Assembly (NCBI RefSeq): GCF_020215645.1
Contig: NZ_CP084058.1
Span: forward strand, 9,734,001 to 9,798,000
Source of the DNA: Nonomuraea gerenzanensis
Lineage (GTDB): Bacteria; Actinomycetota; Actinomycetes; Streptosporangiales; Streptosporangiaceae
Length of the DNA: 64,000 nucleotides
Direction of reading: 5' to 3'
How positions within the stretch are numbered: position 1 is the stretch's first letter; the number at the start of each line of letters is the position of its first letter. Shown here piece by piece: positions 50,298 through 58,753 of the stretch. Position numbers and translations under genes: made by a program. The notes below the pieces were generated by a model. The model saw only the letters and a list, made by a program, of their open reading frames with translations. It was not told the origin of the DNA and made no database searches.

Positions 50298-50314
50298 ATA
50301 CCCCCTAGGGGTAC
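50298..50314. promoter_or_regulatory. CsoR-type operator 3
   Basis: ATACCCCCTAGGGGTAC, near-perfect palindrome 21 bp before the MFS start, positioned to block its promoter. Confidence 0.85.
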
Positions 50315-50335
50315 TGAGGAGACTGGAGAGAACCC

Positions 50336-51751
50336 ATGTCATCACCATCCCCCCGGCGCTGGACCGCCCTGGCCCTGATCGCCACGGCCCAGTTCATCGT
50401 CATCATGGACACCTCGATCATCGGCGTCGCCCTGCCCCGCATCCAGCAGGACCTGGGCTTCTCCCAGGAGAACCTGTCCTGGGTCTTCAACGCCTACGTC
50501 GTCGCCTTCGGCGGCCTGCTCCTGCTGGGCGGCCGCCTGTCGGACCTGCTCGGCGCCCGCCGCGTCTTCGGCGCCGGCTGGCTCATTCTGCTCGCCGGCT
50601 CACTCCTGGCGGGCATCGCCCCCGAGGTATGGGTGGAGCTGACCGGCCGCGCCGTCCAGGGCGTGGGCGCCGCGCTGATCGCCCCGTCGGCGCTCACCCT
50701 GCTGATGATGCTCTTCGGGCACAACCCTGGAGAGCTGACCAAGGCCCTGGCCCTGTACGGCGCCGCCGCCCCCGCAGGCGGCACGGCCGGCGTCTTCCTC
50801 GGCGGCGTCATCACCGAGTACCTGAGCTGGCCGTGGGTCTTCTACATCAACCTCCCCATCGCGCTGATCGCGCTCCTGACCACCGGCGCGCTGATGCCCG
50901 CCGCCCCCTCGCGGCGCGGCTCCATCGACGTGGCCGGCACGCTGACCGTCACCCTCGGCCTCGGCGCCGCCGTCTACGCGATCGTCCGGGCGCCCGAGAC
51001 CGGCTGGGGCTCGGCGCAGACCTGGCTCGTCCTGGCCGCCGCCGTGGTGCTGCTCGGCGCGTTCGTCGCCATCCAGGCCCGCCGCCACGAGCCGCTGATG
51101 CGCCTGTCGATCTTCCGTACGCCCGATCTGGCCGCCGCCAACCTCACCCAGCTGCTGCTGGGCGGCGCCTGGATCCCGATGTGGTTCTTCCTGAACCTCT
51201 ACCTTCAGCAGGTCCTCGGCTACAGCGCCTTCCCCAGCGGCGCCGCGCTCGTGCCGATGACCGCCCTCATCATGATCGGCATGATCGCCCTGGCGCCCCG
51301 GACCATGAACCGCCTCGGCGCCAAGGCCACCACGGTCACCGGCCTGCTCCTGCTCGCGGCGGGGATGGCCTGGCTGTCGCTGATCAGCCCGGACGGCGGC
51401 TTCGTCACCGACGTCCTGCCCGCCAGCCTCGTGGCCGCCCTGGGCATGTCGCTGGCCTTCATCCCGTCCCTCGGCACCGCCATCTCCGCCGCCCGCCCGG
51501 AGGAGGGCGGCCTCGCCTCGGGCATCGTGAACACCAGCTACCAGATCGGCTCCGCGCTCGGCCTGGCCGCCATGACCGCCGTCGCCACCGCCAACGGCGC
51601 CGGACGGCTCGGCGACCCGACCGCTCTCACCAGCGGCTTCTCCGCCGCCTTCGTCGGCGCCGCCGCCATCGCCCTGGTGGGCGCCCTGACCGCCGCCACC
51701 ACCCTGCGCAGCCGCACCGGCGCCGGGCAGGTCAACGCCTCGCGTGGGTGA
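50336..51751 (+). CDS. MFS exporter, DHA2 (EmrB/QacA) type, CsoR-linked
   Basis: 471 residues with about 14 membrane helices. Motif A is GGRLSDLLGARRVFG, motif D1 ATAQFIVIMDTSIIGVALP, and motif C APAGGTAGVFLGG. Such proton-driven pumps usually export drugs or dyes. GGAGAG precedes the ATG. The two CsoR boxes in its promoter tie it to copper, which is unusual for this family; it could export a copper-binding metabolite, or simply be co-opted. Confidence 0.9.
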   Translation: MSSPSPRRWTALALIATAQFIVIMDTSIIGVALPRIQQDLGFSQENLSWVFNAYVVAFGGLLLLGGRLSDLLGARRVFGAGWLILLAGSLLAGIAPEVWVELTGRAVQGVGAALIAPSALTLLMMLFGHNPGELTKALALYGAAAPAGGTAGVFLGGVITEYLSWPWVFYINLPIALIALLTTGALMPAAPSRRGSIDVAGTLTVTLGLGAAVYAIVRAPETGWGSAQTWLVLAAAVVLLGAFVAIQARRHEPLMRLSIFRTPDLAAANLTQLLLGGAWIPMWFFLNLYLQQVLGYSAFPSGAALVPMTALIMIGMIALAPRTMNRLGAKATTVTGLLLLAAGMAWLSLISPDGGFVTDVLPASLVAALGMSLAFIPSLGTAISAARPEEGGLASGIVNTSYQIGSALGLAAMTAVATANGAGRLGDPTALTSGFSAAFVGAAAIALVGALTAATTLRSRTGAGQVNASRG

Positions 51752-51756
51752 CGGGC

Positions 51757-51921
51757 AGCGGTGGCCGGGCCGGCGCCCCGGATCCAGTGGAGGTAGGAGA
51801 AGAAGCTCGCCACGGTGTTGATGACGGCGGCCACGTCCAGCCAGGCGTGGCCGCCGTCCCACGCCGCGGCGAACACCAGCACCTTCCCGGCGAAGACCGC
51901 GGCCGGTTCGCCTGGATCCAC
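51757..51921 (-). pseudogene. Fragment resembling the C-terminus of a NuoN-like proton-channel subunit
   Basis: On the minus strand the translated segment FAGKVLVFAAAWDGG, then WLDVAAVINTVASFFSYLHW, follows the GK-x-x-VF-x-A-A-x-D-x-G...N-x-x-x-S-x-x-Y-Y pattern of NADH-quinone oxidoreductase subunit N. There is no start, no upstream body of the gene, and the frame runs on into antisense of the MFS gene. Only about 55 residues survive, at the border of the cyclase operon. Confidence 0.4.
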
Positions 51922-51936
51922 GACGTGCGACAGCCT

Positions 51937-52290
51937 TCAGGCGAGGAACGGGGACAGCAGCCAGGCGGCGGCAGCGCCCGCGAGCAGCCAGGCACCGATC
52001 TGGATCAGAAGGTACTTCCTGCGCACCAGCCTGCTCATCGCGAAGAGCTGGCCGGCCAGCGTTTCCAGCTCCGCCCGCGCCGACCGTTCGAGTGCGGCCA
52101 CGAGCCCCTGGGCCGAGTCCTGCGCCAGCACGTCGCCGTAGAAGCCGACCAGCGTGGCGCTCACGGCCACCGCGCCCATGCCGAGGAGTACGGAGGCCTT
52201 GGTGTCCGCGCGGATCGCCTCCCCTCTGACCTCGTCCAGGATGCGCCGGGCGGTACCGGCCGGCCAGGCGCGGGAGGGTTGTGCGGTCAT
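51937..52290 (-). CDS. Short PycTM-like (Pycsar effector-type) membrane protein
   Basis: 117 residues. ILDEVRGEAIRADTKASVLLGM (read through residues 17-38) is the signature region of the Pycsar effector membrane family (formerly DUF5706): a helix with E-x-x-RADTKAS just before the first membrane segment. The two membrane helices are about residues 34-56 and 92-115 (LLIQIGAWLLAGAAAAWLL). The ATG overlaps the DUF4407 stop (ATGA). In Pycsar, such proteins damage the membrane when bound by cCMP or cUMP. Whether this short version responds to a nucleotide is not shown by the sequence. Confidence 0.7.
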   Translation of the reverse strand: MTAQPSRAWPAGTARRILDEVRGEAIRADTKASVLLGMGAVAVSATLVGFYGDVLAQDSAQGLVAALERSARAELETLAGQLFAMSRLVRRKYLLIQIGAWLLAGAAAAWLLSPFLA

Positions 52291-53621
52291 GCCCGGCCCG
52301 GTGATCCGGTGCGGGCCGCCTTCACCTGGGCGATGAGCTCGTCCATGCGCTGGCGGCGCTCGGCCTCCTGAGCCGCGCCGGCCAGCCGTGCGGTGTGCTC
52401 CTCCTGCGCGACGAGCAGTTTGATGCGCGTTTCCTCCCGGTGCAGCCGGGCTTCCTGCTCACCGGTGCGCAGCCGTTCGTTGAGCCTCAGGTCGTTCTCG
52501 TGCGACCGTTCCCTGCCGGCGAGCTGGGCGGCGAGTCTGCGGTCGTACGCGCCGGGTTTGGAGAGCAACTTGGACAGCACCGGAAGGCAGTCGATGAGGA
52601 TGAGCATGCCGGCGAGCAGCAGGTGCGCCCACCAGACCGTCCAGCTCAGCGCCGCCAGCGCCTTGAGCGCCTCGAAGCGTTCGAGGACGCCGGGGATGGC
52701 GGCGTGCTTGGCCCGCTCGGCCGCGAGTCTGAGGTCGATCTGCTGCTGCACGTCCCGGTGGTAGGCGGCCGTATCGGCGTTGAACTTCTTGGTGAGCTTC
52801 CTGACGGTAGTCCGCAGGGTGGCGAGCTCACGTTTCTTGGCGTCCAGGCCGAACTCGGCGCGGAAGCTCCGCAGGTGCTTGTCGCGGACCCCACAGCGCT
52901 TGCCCTCCCCCGGGATCCCGCTCATGCCCTTGCCTGTGTCGCCGCGGCACTCCTTGCTCCACTCTTCGTGCCCTCTCATCTCCTTCTCGAGCAGCGGGTT
53001 CACCTGTTTGGTGAACGCGTCCAGGTCGGCGATGGCGCGATCGAGGGGCCGCCGGTCAGGGTGGACGAGGTTGAGCTGGTACGACCGGCAGTCGACGCCG
53101 GGCGTGGGCTCGGGATGGCAGTTCCTGTACGCGTCGCGCAGTGCCCGCTCGTCCGCCAGCTTTCCGGCCGCGATCTGCGTGGTGACGGCGGACTCGAAAA
53201 CCTTGAGCGTCAGCGGCTCCGAGATCAGGAAGCCGAGCACCAGGGCGATCAGGAGCCGGGGCAACAGGCGGTAGACGCGGCCGGGCCCGATCACCCCGTG
53301 CGAGCTCGCGATCAGCCAGCTGTCGATGACGCAGATTACGACTCCCCACAGCGCGGCACCCGCGATACTCGCCACCAGCCCCGCCTGCACGAACTGGCTG
53401 AGCGCGATCCACAACGACACCGCTGCCAGCACGGCGGTGCACACGACGATCGCACCGGTGCGGGTGAGCCTCGGCCCTTCTTCCGGCACCCAGTCCAGCA
53501 CGTCCTCTCTCACCCCGATGAGCCCGCGCAAGGCCGGCCCGATGCCGTGCCGACGGGAGAAGGGCGGCCGGTGACGACCGGGAGCGCGGGTGACCTGCTC
53601 CCGGTCGATGACCGCCGTCAT
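52287..53621 (-). CDS. DUF4407 membrane protein with C-terminal coiled coil
   Basis: 444 residues. Four membrane helices: about 62-82 (TGAIVVCTAVLAAVSLWIAL), 86-110 (AGLVASIAGAALWGVVICVI), 125-145 (LLPRLLIALVLGFLISEPL) and about 330-355 (WWAHLLLAGMLILIDCLPV). A helical domain with several Cys (CRGDTGKG, GKRCGVRD) lies between helices 3 and 4, and a charged coiled coil at the C-terminus. This is the DUF4407 architecture; no function is established. Start and stop both overlap neighbours by 4 bp, so it is made together with the SPFH-like and PycTM-like proteins. Confidence 0.85.
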   Translation of the reverse strand: MTAVIDREQVTRAPGRHRPPFSRRHGIGPALRGLIGVREDVLDWVPEEGPRLTRTGAIVVCTAVLAAVSLWIALSQFVQAGLVASIAGAALWGVVICVIDSWLIASSHGVIGPGRVYRLLPRLLIALVLGFLISEPLTLKVFESAVTTQIAAGKLADERALRDAYRNCHPEPTPGVDCRSYQLNLVHPDRRPLDRAIADLDAFTKQVNPLLEKEMRGHEEWSKECRGDTGKGMSGIPGEGKRCGVRDKHLRSFRAEFGLDAKKRELATLRTTVRKLTKKFNADTAAYHRDVQQQIDLRLAAERAKHAAIPGVLERFEALKALAALSWTVWWAHLLLAGMLILIDCLPVLSKLLSKPGAYDRRLAAQLAGRERSHENDLRLNERLRTGEQEARLHREETRIKLLVAQEEHTARLAGAAQEAERRQRMDELIAQVKAARTGSPGRA

Positions 53622-55240
53622 CTCCCGGCCTCCTCTTCTGGCAGGACGGCACCCGCGTGGCCGGCGGCGCTCTCGATCGGCGTGACGATCTCGGCATCGA
53701 TGACCCCGGCGTCGACGGGCCCCGCCCCCTGCGTCACCACGGTCGGCTGCTCGGAGCTCATGCAGGTTCGCAGAAGGAAGGACGTCACGGCGCCCAGGTC
53801 CGCGAAGTCGAAGGCGCCCCTGCCCGCCAGCACTTGCGCCAGCTTCGTGCTGGACTCGACCTGCCGTTCCTCCCGCTGATGCTCCCGGTCCCGGTGCTCC
53901 TTGGCATCCTTCCACTCGCGCTCCTCACGCATGACGGCCGTGCTCTCCGCCTGCAGTCGGACCTGGGCCGCGATGCGCTCCCTCTCCAGCTCCCCCTCGC
54001 GGTCATGCTCGTCACGACGCGCCTCGAGCTGCCGCAGCGCGTGGGCCGTCTCGTGGGCGAGCGTGTCCTGGCGTGCCTGGGCATCGGCCTCGATCTGCTG
54101 GCGGTTGAGTTCCAGCTGGCGCCGGTGCCGCCGCTCCTCCTGTTGTTCGTCCCTCTCGCGGTCGAGCTGGACCCACAGCCGGTTCTCCTGGCCCGCCTGC
54201 TCGCGTTGCCGTTGTTCCCGTGCTGCGGTGACGCTCTCGTCGTGGCGGCGGATCAGCTCCTTGACGTCGAGCTCGCCAGACACGACGGCGAGGGCGAGGG
54301 CTGCGTACGGCTCTCCCCCGGTCTCCTGAGCGAACAGCTTGGCCCTGCCGAGGTCGGCGGCGAGCCGGCGCCGACTCTGCTCCTGCAGGAACTCGGCCTC
54401 CGCCTGCTCGTGCTCGCGGGTGATCTCCCGGGCGCGGGCGGCGTGGGCGAGCCGTTCGCGTTCGTTCTCGGCCTGGGCGCGGGCCAGGTCGCGCTGGTTC
54501 TGCGCCTGGGTCAGAGCCAGCTCGCGTTCGTTCTCGGCCTGCGCGCGGGCCAGGTCGCGGGCGAGCCGATGCTCTTCGAGCCGGTCGTCGCGCTCGTACG
54601 CGCGCCGCTGGACCTCGATCTCACGCTCCAGCTCGATCTCATGCTTGCGCCGCCTGTACTCCCTGGTCTGCTCCGCTTGCACGCGCTGCTCGTCGAGCAC
54701 GTCGATGCCGGTGATCCGCACGCGCATGCCCGGGAGTTCGAGCGGCGTCAGCTGGGCGTACATCTCCAATTCGAGCTGCGCGTCGGCGCGTACGGCCGCC
54801 GCCTCCTCGATCGGGTGCCGGACGCCGAGCTGGTGCAGACCGTCGTACCCGCGCAGGTACGCCCGGGCGGCCTCGGCCAGGTCCCGATGGCCGGCCCGGA
54901 CCACGGCGACCTCGTCCACGACCGTCCAGGCGAACGTCACCCGCAGGATGAACTCCTCGGCGCCGCGCCACGGCAGCCGCATCTCCACGGTGATGGGCTT
55001 GTCTCGGGTCAGATCCACCACGCTGTAGCTGACCGCGTTGACCACGTGCTTCTCGCGCTCGCCCAGGTGCCGGTGCTTGCTGCTGAGGTAGGTGTCGCCG
55101 TCGGTGAGGACCACGGCCTCGTGCGGACGGGGCACCGGGATGTCGCCCGTGGACCGCTCGCGAGCGCCCAGCCCGAACGGGCCGCGCCTGCCGGCCTGGG
55201 GCAGGCTCTCCTGCGAGGTGATGGGGTAGGGCAGGGTCAT
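53618..55240 (-). CDS. SPFH-like protein with long coiled coil
   Basis: 540 residues. The first about 180 residues look like an SPFH/band-7 domain: EAVVLTDGDTYL, ILRVTFAWTVVDEVAVVRAG, then AARAYLRGYDGLHQLGV. From about 185 to 480 it is an almost unbroken charged coiled coil with Ala/Glu/Arg/Gln heptads (RDLARAQAENERELALTQAQ, repeated nearby). No membrane helix is visible, so membrane contact would be through the SPFH-like domain or the DUF4407 partner. The C-terminus carries a short hydrophobic end (DLGAVTSFLLRTCM). I infer a scaffold. Confidence 0.7.
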   Translation of the reverse strand: MTLPYPITSQESLPQAGRRGPFGLGARERSTGDIPVPRPHEAVVLTDGDTYLSSKHRHLGEREKHVVNAVSYSVVDLTRDKPITVEMRLPWRGAEEFILRVTFAWTVVDEVAVVRAGHRDLAEAARAYLRGYDGLHQLGVRHPIEEAAAVRADAQLELEMYAQLTPLELPGMRVRITGIDVLDEQRVQAEQTREYRRRKHEIELEREIEVQRRAYERDDRLEEHRLARDLARAQAENERELALTQAQNQRDLARAQAENERERLAHAARAREITREHEQAEAEFLQEQSRRRLAADLGRAKLFAQETGGEPYAALALAVVSGELDVKELIRRHDESVTAAREQRQREQAGQENRLWVQLDRERDEQQEERRHRRQLELNRQQIEADAQARQDTLAHETAHALRQLEARRDEHDREGELERERIAAQVRLQAESTAVMREEREWKDAKEHRDREHQREERQVESSTKLAQVLAGRGAFDFADLGAVTSFLLRTCMSSEQPTVVTQGAGPVDAGVIDAEIVTPIESAAGHAGAVLPEEEAGR

Positions 55241-57132
55241 GATGACTCCAGGATTGAGGAGACGAGGGAGACGAAACGTGGAGTGCGACCCTTGGCGCGG
55301 GTGACCGCGTACCGGGTGAACTGGGTCGCGAACAGGCGGCGCTCGTGGGCGGGCAGCGCGGCCCGCAGCGCCGTGAGCAGGTCGTGGACCGTCCCCTCCG
55401 CGCCGTCCACCGAGCGGAGGAGAGTGTGGATGGAGTCGAACACGACGGCCCGTCTGGGCTGGTTGATCAGGATCAACGCCCACAGGTCGGCGAACGCCCC
55501 CGCGTCCCGGGGCTGCTCACACAGGTGCCGCGCCGCTACGAGACCCTCGCCGGACCGTGCGCCGAGCACGGCGATCGCGATGTCGGCGGCATGCCCCCAC
55601 TGGGTCAGGTTCCTGCGGCCCGCCTCGCGCAGCCGCGAGACGAGGCTGCGCAGCACGATCTTGCTGTCGGCGCTGTCGTTCGCGGTCTGGCCCAGGTAGA
55701 GCCGCGGGATCGCGGCGGTGGCCTCGGGGCCGACCGGCGCCGGCCGCTCCGACAGGTTCCACAGGTGCCACAGCGCGTCGCTCAGATAGCGCAGGCCGAC
55801 GGTCTCGGAGAACGCCTGGGCCGCCGTGCAGTTGCGCAGCTCGTCCTTGCTGCGCGCCCATCTGATCGCGGTACGGCGGGCCAGCGGCGCCATGGCGTCG
55901 TTGAGGCACATCAGCGACAGCACGTTCACCGCCTCCTTCGCCCGGGTGCGCCGCTGGTCGGCGGACCACGGCTGGAGGAGGTGGGCGCGCACACCGTGGA
56001 AGTCGTGCTCAGCGAGCAGCGCCACCCCATCCGCGACGTGGGCGCGCACCGCCGGATCAGGCTCGTCGACCAGCGTGTCGAGCCAGCCGTACACGTTCTG
56101 CCAGAAGTCCTCCGGATAGCGTTCGCGCAGCGCGGCCAGGACGTGCGATCGGTACCTCCCGGATCTGAACTGCAGGCAGCGCGCGCTCTGCCCCGAGATC
56201 GGGTCGACCTCCTCGGCGGCGCGGGTAACGACGGTGATCAGGGACTTCTCGTCGCGCTTCCTGCTGGGCGTGAGCGCGGCGGGCAGCGCGGGCTCGCTCG
56301 CGATGCCCGCCGGCAGGACGGCGTCCGCCAGCCGGCAAGCCCATGGCTCGAATACTCTTTCCGGCAGCCCGTGAAGGAACACCGCGGCCGTCGCCTCGAG
56401 CACGTCACGCGGATCGTGTCCCTCGTCGAACCACCTTTCGACGTCTCTGCGGTGCGCGAGGTCGAGGCCGGCGAGAGAGGTCGCGACATCCATCCCGCTC
56501 GCCAGGTTCCCCGCGAAGCGCACCAGATCGGGCAGGCTGTGCCGGCGCAGCTCCGCCAGGTCCGCCCCTTCGGGACGCACGCCGTATCTGGCCAGAAGGT
56601 CTTCGGGAGGCGGCGGCTCCCAGTGGAAGTGCGGGATGAGTGAGGACAGCGGCTGCTCCCTCGTGATGACGAGGTGCACCCCCTTGACGCTGCGGATCTT
56701 CGTCGCCAGCGCGGCGACCTCGGCGTCACCGGCCCTGGGCCCGGCCCCCTCGCCCGACCAGCCGAAGATCACGTATGCCCTGTCGTCGTCGCACTGGAAC
56801 GCGAGCAACTCGTCCACGGGCTGATCGGGCAGCATGATCGGGGGGCGGCTCTTGCCCAGGTCCGCCATCAGGTTGAGCGCGCCCGTGCGCTTGCCGCCGC
56901 CCCGTGCGCCGTACAGGACGACGACGCGCTCGTCCCGCAGTGCTTGGAGAGCCGGCGCGTGGGCGCGCGGTGGTGCGTACCGGTCGATCGCCTTGGCCAT
57001 CATGCCGGACGGCACCTCGCCGGACAGGCGGTGCGTGGCTCGCAGGCCACCGATGCCGATCGTCGTGCCGGTGCCGGTGGTGAGCGAGTCGATCTGGACG
57101 AACTGGACGGATACCTGTGGTGTCGTGGTCAT
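55237..57132 (-). CDS. Divergent P-loop NTPase (STAND-like) with helical C-terminal region
   Basis: 631 residues; ATG overlaps the cyclase stop. Residues 71-84 (VVLYGARGGGKRTG) form a Walker A in which Lys81 is followed by Arg then Thr. The next hydrophobic strand, AYVIFGWSGEG, lacks the usual acidic Walker B residue, while GVHLVITREQPL resembles the sensor 1 strand of STAND ATPases. From about residue 230 to the end it is all helical, HEAT/TPR-like (AVRAHVADGVALLAEHDF). It may bind nucleotide without efficient hydrolysis, acting as a switch or sensor. No transmembrane segment. Confidence 0.75.
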   Translation of the reverse strand: MTTTPQVSVQFVQIDSLTTGTGTTIGIGGLRATHRLSGEVPSGMMAKAIDRYAPPRAHAPALQALRDERVVVLYGARGGGKRTGALNLMADLGKSRPPIMLPDQPVDELLAFQCDDDRAYVIFGWSGEGAGPRAGDAEVAALATKIRSVKGVHLVITREQPLSSLIPHFHWEPPPPEDLLARYGVRPEGADLAELRRHSLPDLVRFAGNLASGMDVATSLAGLDLAHRRDVERWFDEGHDPRDVLEATAAVFLHGLPERVFEPWACRLADAVLPAGIASEPALPAALTPSRKRDEKSLITVVTRAAEEVDPISGQSARCLQFRSGRYRSHVLAALRERYPEDFWQNVYGWLDTLVDEPDPAVRAHVADGVALLAEHDFHGVRAHLLQPWSADQRRTRAKEAVNVLSLMCLNDAMAPLARRTAIRWARSKDELRNCTAAQAFSETVGLRYLSDALWHLWNLSERPAPVGPEATAAIPRLYLGQTANDSADSKIVLRSLVSRLREAGRRNLTQWGHAADIAIAVLGARSGEGLVAARHLCEQPRDAGAFADLWALILINQPRRAVVFDSIHTLLRSVDGAEGTVHDLLTALRAALPAHERRLFATQFTRYAVTRAKGRTPRFVSLVSSILESS

Positions 57133-57836
57133 CGGTTGACTATCCCGATCACACCGTGGTCGCCCAGCCGCACCGCGCCCTTGAACACGTTCCGCACGTG
57201 CTGCGCCGGGGCGCGGTCGTCCTCGCCGGCCGGCTCGTCCTGGTGCAGGTCGAGTGCGTGCACGTCGGCACCGGGCACGATCAGCCATGCCGTGCCCCGA
57301 TACTTCTTGACCACGACGGAGACCTCCCTGAACTCCTCGGGCCGCCACCCCGAGAGGCGGGTGGCCACAGAGCTCTGGTAGATCTCGTCCGAGACGATCA
57401 GCGCGAGCTGGGCGTCCCTGACAGTCGCGATCGCGGTGCGCACCGGTGCGGCGTCCACGAGCCGGCCTGCCACGATGGGGGTCTTGCCGATATATCCGTT
57501 GGCGCCCGCGGCGAGCGGACCGGTGTGCGCGGACAGGCGCAGACGCATCGGGGGTCCGTCGTCCCTGGTCGCGTTCTTTTCGCGCAATCGCTGGTGCAGG
57601 TTCCGCACGAAGTCGCCGACGAGGCGGGGCTCCGCGTCGAGGGAAGGCAGCACGGCGAAGACGCCGTCGCCGCTCTCCTGGATGTCCCAGCGATCGTGGT
57701 CGAGCCGCGCGACCTCCGCGGCCTGAGCCAGCAGGTCGCGGAAGACGGCTTGGTCGGTGGCCTGACGCGGTGGGCCGCCCGCGCTGTAGCCGACGATGTC
57801 GGCCGTGAGCAGCAGACGACGGAAGGTTTCTGGCAT
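57129..57836 (-). CDS. Class III nucleotide cyclase-like protein
   Basis: 235 residues from ATG 57836 (GGGAG upstream). LLLTADIVGYS and ESGDGVFAVLP carry the two metal-binding Asp residues (Asp13, Asp57) of class III cyclases; GKTPIVAGRLVDAAP corresponds to the VNxAxR segment, with Arg125 kept but the Asn apparently replaced. LRLSAHTGPLAAG is the strand with the usual H-x-G. Catalysis is therefore plausible but not assured, and the base specificity cannot be told. The C-terminal tail (NVFKGAVRLGDHGVIGIVNR) is an extra strand-forming tag. First gene of the coupled operon. Confidence 0.8.
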   Translation of the reverse strand: MPETFRRLLLTADIVGYSAGGPPRQATDQAVFRDLLAQAAEVARLDHDRWDIQESGDGVFAVLPSLDAEPRLVGDFVRNLHQRLREKNATRDDGPPMRLRLSAHTGPLAAGANGYIGKTPIVAGRLVDAAPVRTAIATVRDAQLALIVSDEIYQSSVATRLSGWRPEEFREVSVVVKKYRGTAWLIVPGADVHALDLHQDEPAGEDDRAPAQHVRNVFKGAVRLGDHGVIGIVNR

Positions 57837-57977
57837 GGGGACTCCCATCGAGGTGGTGGGTGGTTCCGGGGATGCGGGCAAGTGGCGGCATCCGGTCCGG
57901 GGTGGGCAAGCTTGGCATGGCCGTTCCGCTCAGAAGGCGGACTGATACGGCTTCTGCGTCACTTGAGGGTGCTCAGG

Positions 57978-58694
57978 TCACTCCCATGACCCGGCCATGC
58001 GCCGCAGGCGGGCCACGTCGAGAATGATCACTCTTCCGTACGCGTTCTTGGCGACGCCCGCGTCGCGCAGGGTGCGCATGGCGTTGCCGGCGGCGTCCTT
58101 CCTGGCCCCGATGAGCCGGCCGAGCTCCTCCTGGGTCAGGGGCACGCCCAGATCACGGCCTTCCGTAACGGGATGGCCGTGGCGCTCCGACAGCTCGGCG
58201 AGCACGCGGACGAGGCGGGTGAGCACGTCGTACCCGCCCAGGTCCGCGCGCCGCCGGTTCGCCCAGCCGAGCCGGCCGGCCATCTGCCTGGTCACGGCGC
58301 GCCACGCTGCTGGATGACGGCGTAGGAACGCGGCGAACGTGTCCTTGGGGATGGCGTGCACCAGGCAGTGGGAGCAGACAGTGACTGTCGCGGACCTGGG
58401 CCGGTCGCAGAGCGGCGCCAGCTCTCCGACCAGATCTCCGCTGACGCGGATGCCCAGCAGCACCTGCTCGCCGTTCTCCAGGTCGATGGTCACCTTCACC
58501 AGGGCGTCGCGCCCTCCAGGAGCCGGCCTCAGCAGGAAGACGTGCTCGTCCTCCGGATCTCCTTGACGGATGAGGACGTGCCCGGCCCGCCGGGGCGTGG
58601 CTGGGCTGAGCACGAGGAGTTCCCTGCCGGTGGCGGTGTCCAGCTCGGACATCAGCGTGCCCGCGGGCCACGGATCCGCCGTACGAGAGGTCAT
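57978..58694 (-). CDS. Crp/Fnr family regulator with cyclic-nucleotide-binding domain
   Basis: 238 residues. HVLIRQGDPEDEHVFLL and GELAPLCDRPRSATVTV form a cNMP-binding beta-barrel; the phosphate-binding cassette G-E-L...R-S-A is complete, so cAMP or another cyclic nucleotide may bind. A long helix and a winged HTH follow (LTQEELGRLIGARKDAAGNAMRTL). GGAGGGAGG precedes the ATG. It reads toward the cyclase gene, 141 bp upstream of it, and could sense the product of that enzyme or switch on the operon. Confidence 0.9.
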   Translation of the reverse strand: MTSRTADPWPAGTLMSELDTATGRELLVLSPATPRRAGHVLIRQGDPEDEHVFLLRPAPGGRDALVKVTIDLENGEQVLLGIRVSGDLVGELAPLCDRPRSATVTVCSHCLVHAIPKDTFAAFLRRHPAAWRAVTRQMAGRLGWANRRRADLGGYDVLTRLVRVLAELSERHGHPVTEGRDLGVPLTQEELGRLIGARKDAAGNAMRTLRDAGVAKNAYGRVIILDVARLRRMAGSWE

Positions 58695-58753
58695 CCCGGC
58701 CCTCCCTCCACCTCGTGCCTCATTCCTTCATCCACCTCGAGGAAGCGGAAGCC

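Noticed and set aside
51937..57836. Annotation as a CBASS system
   Set aside because: No CD-NTase-type nucleotidyltransferase, Cap2/Cap3 or known CBASS effector is present; the cyclase is of the class III type.
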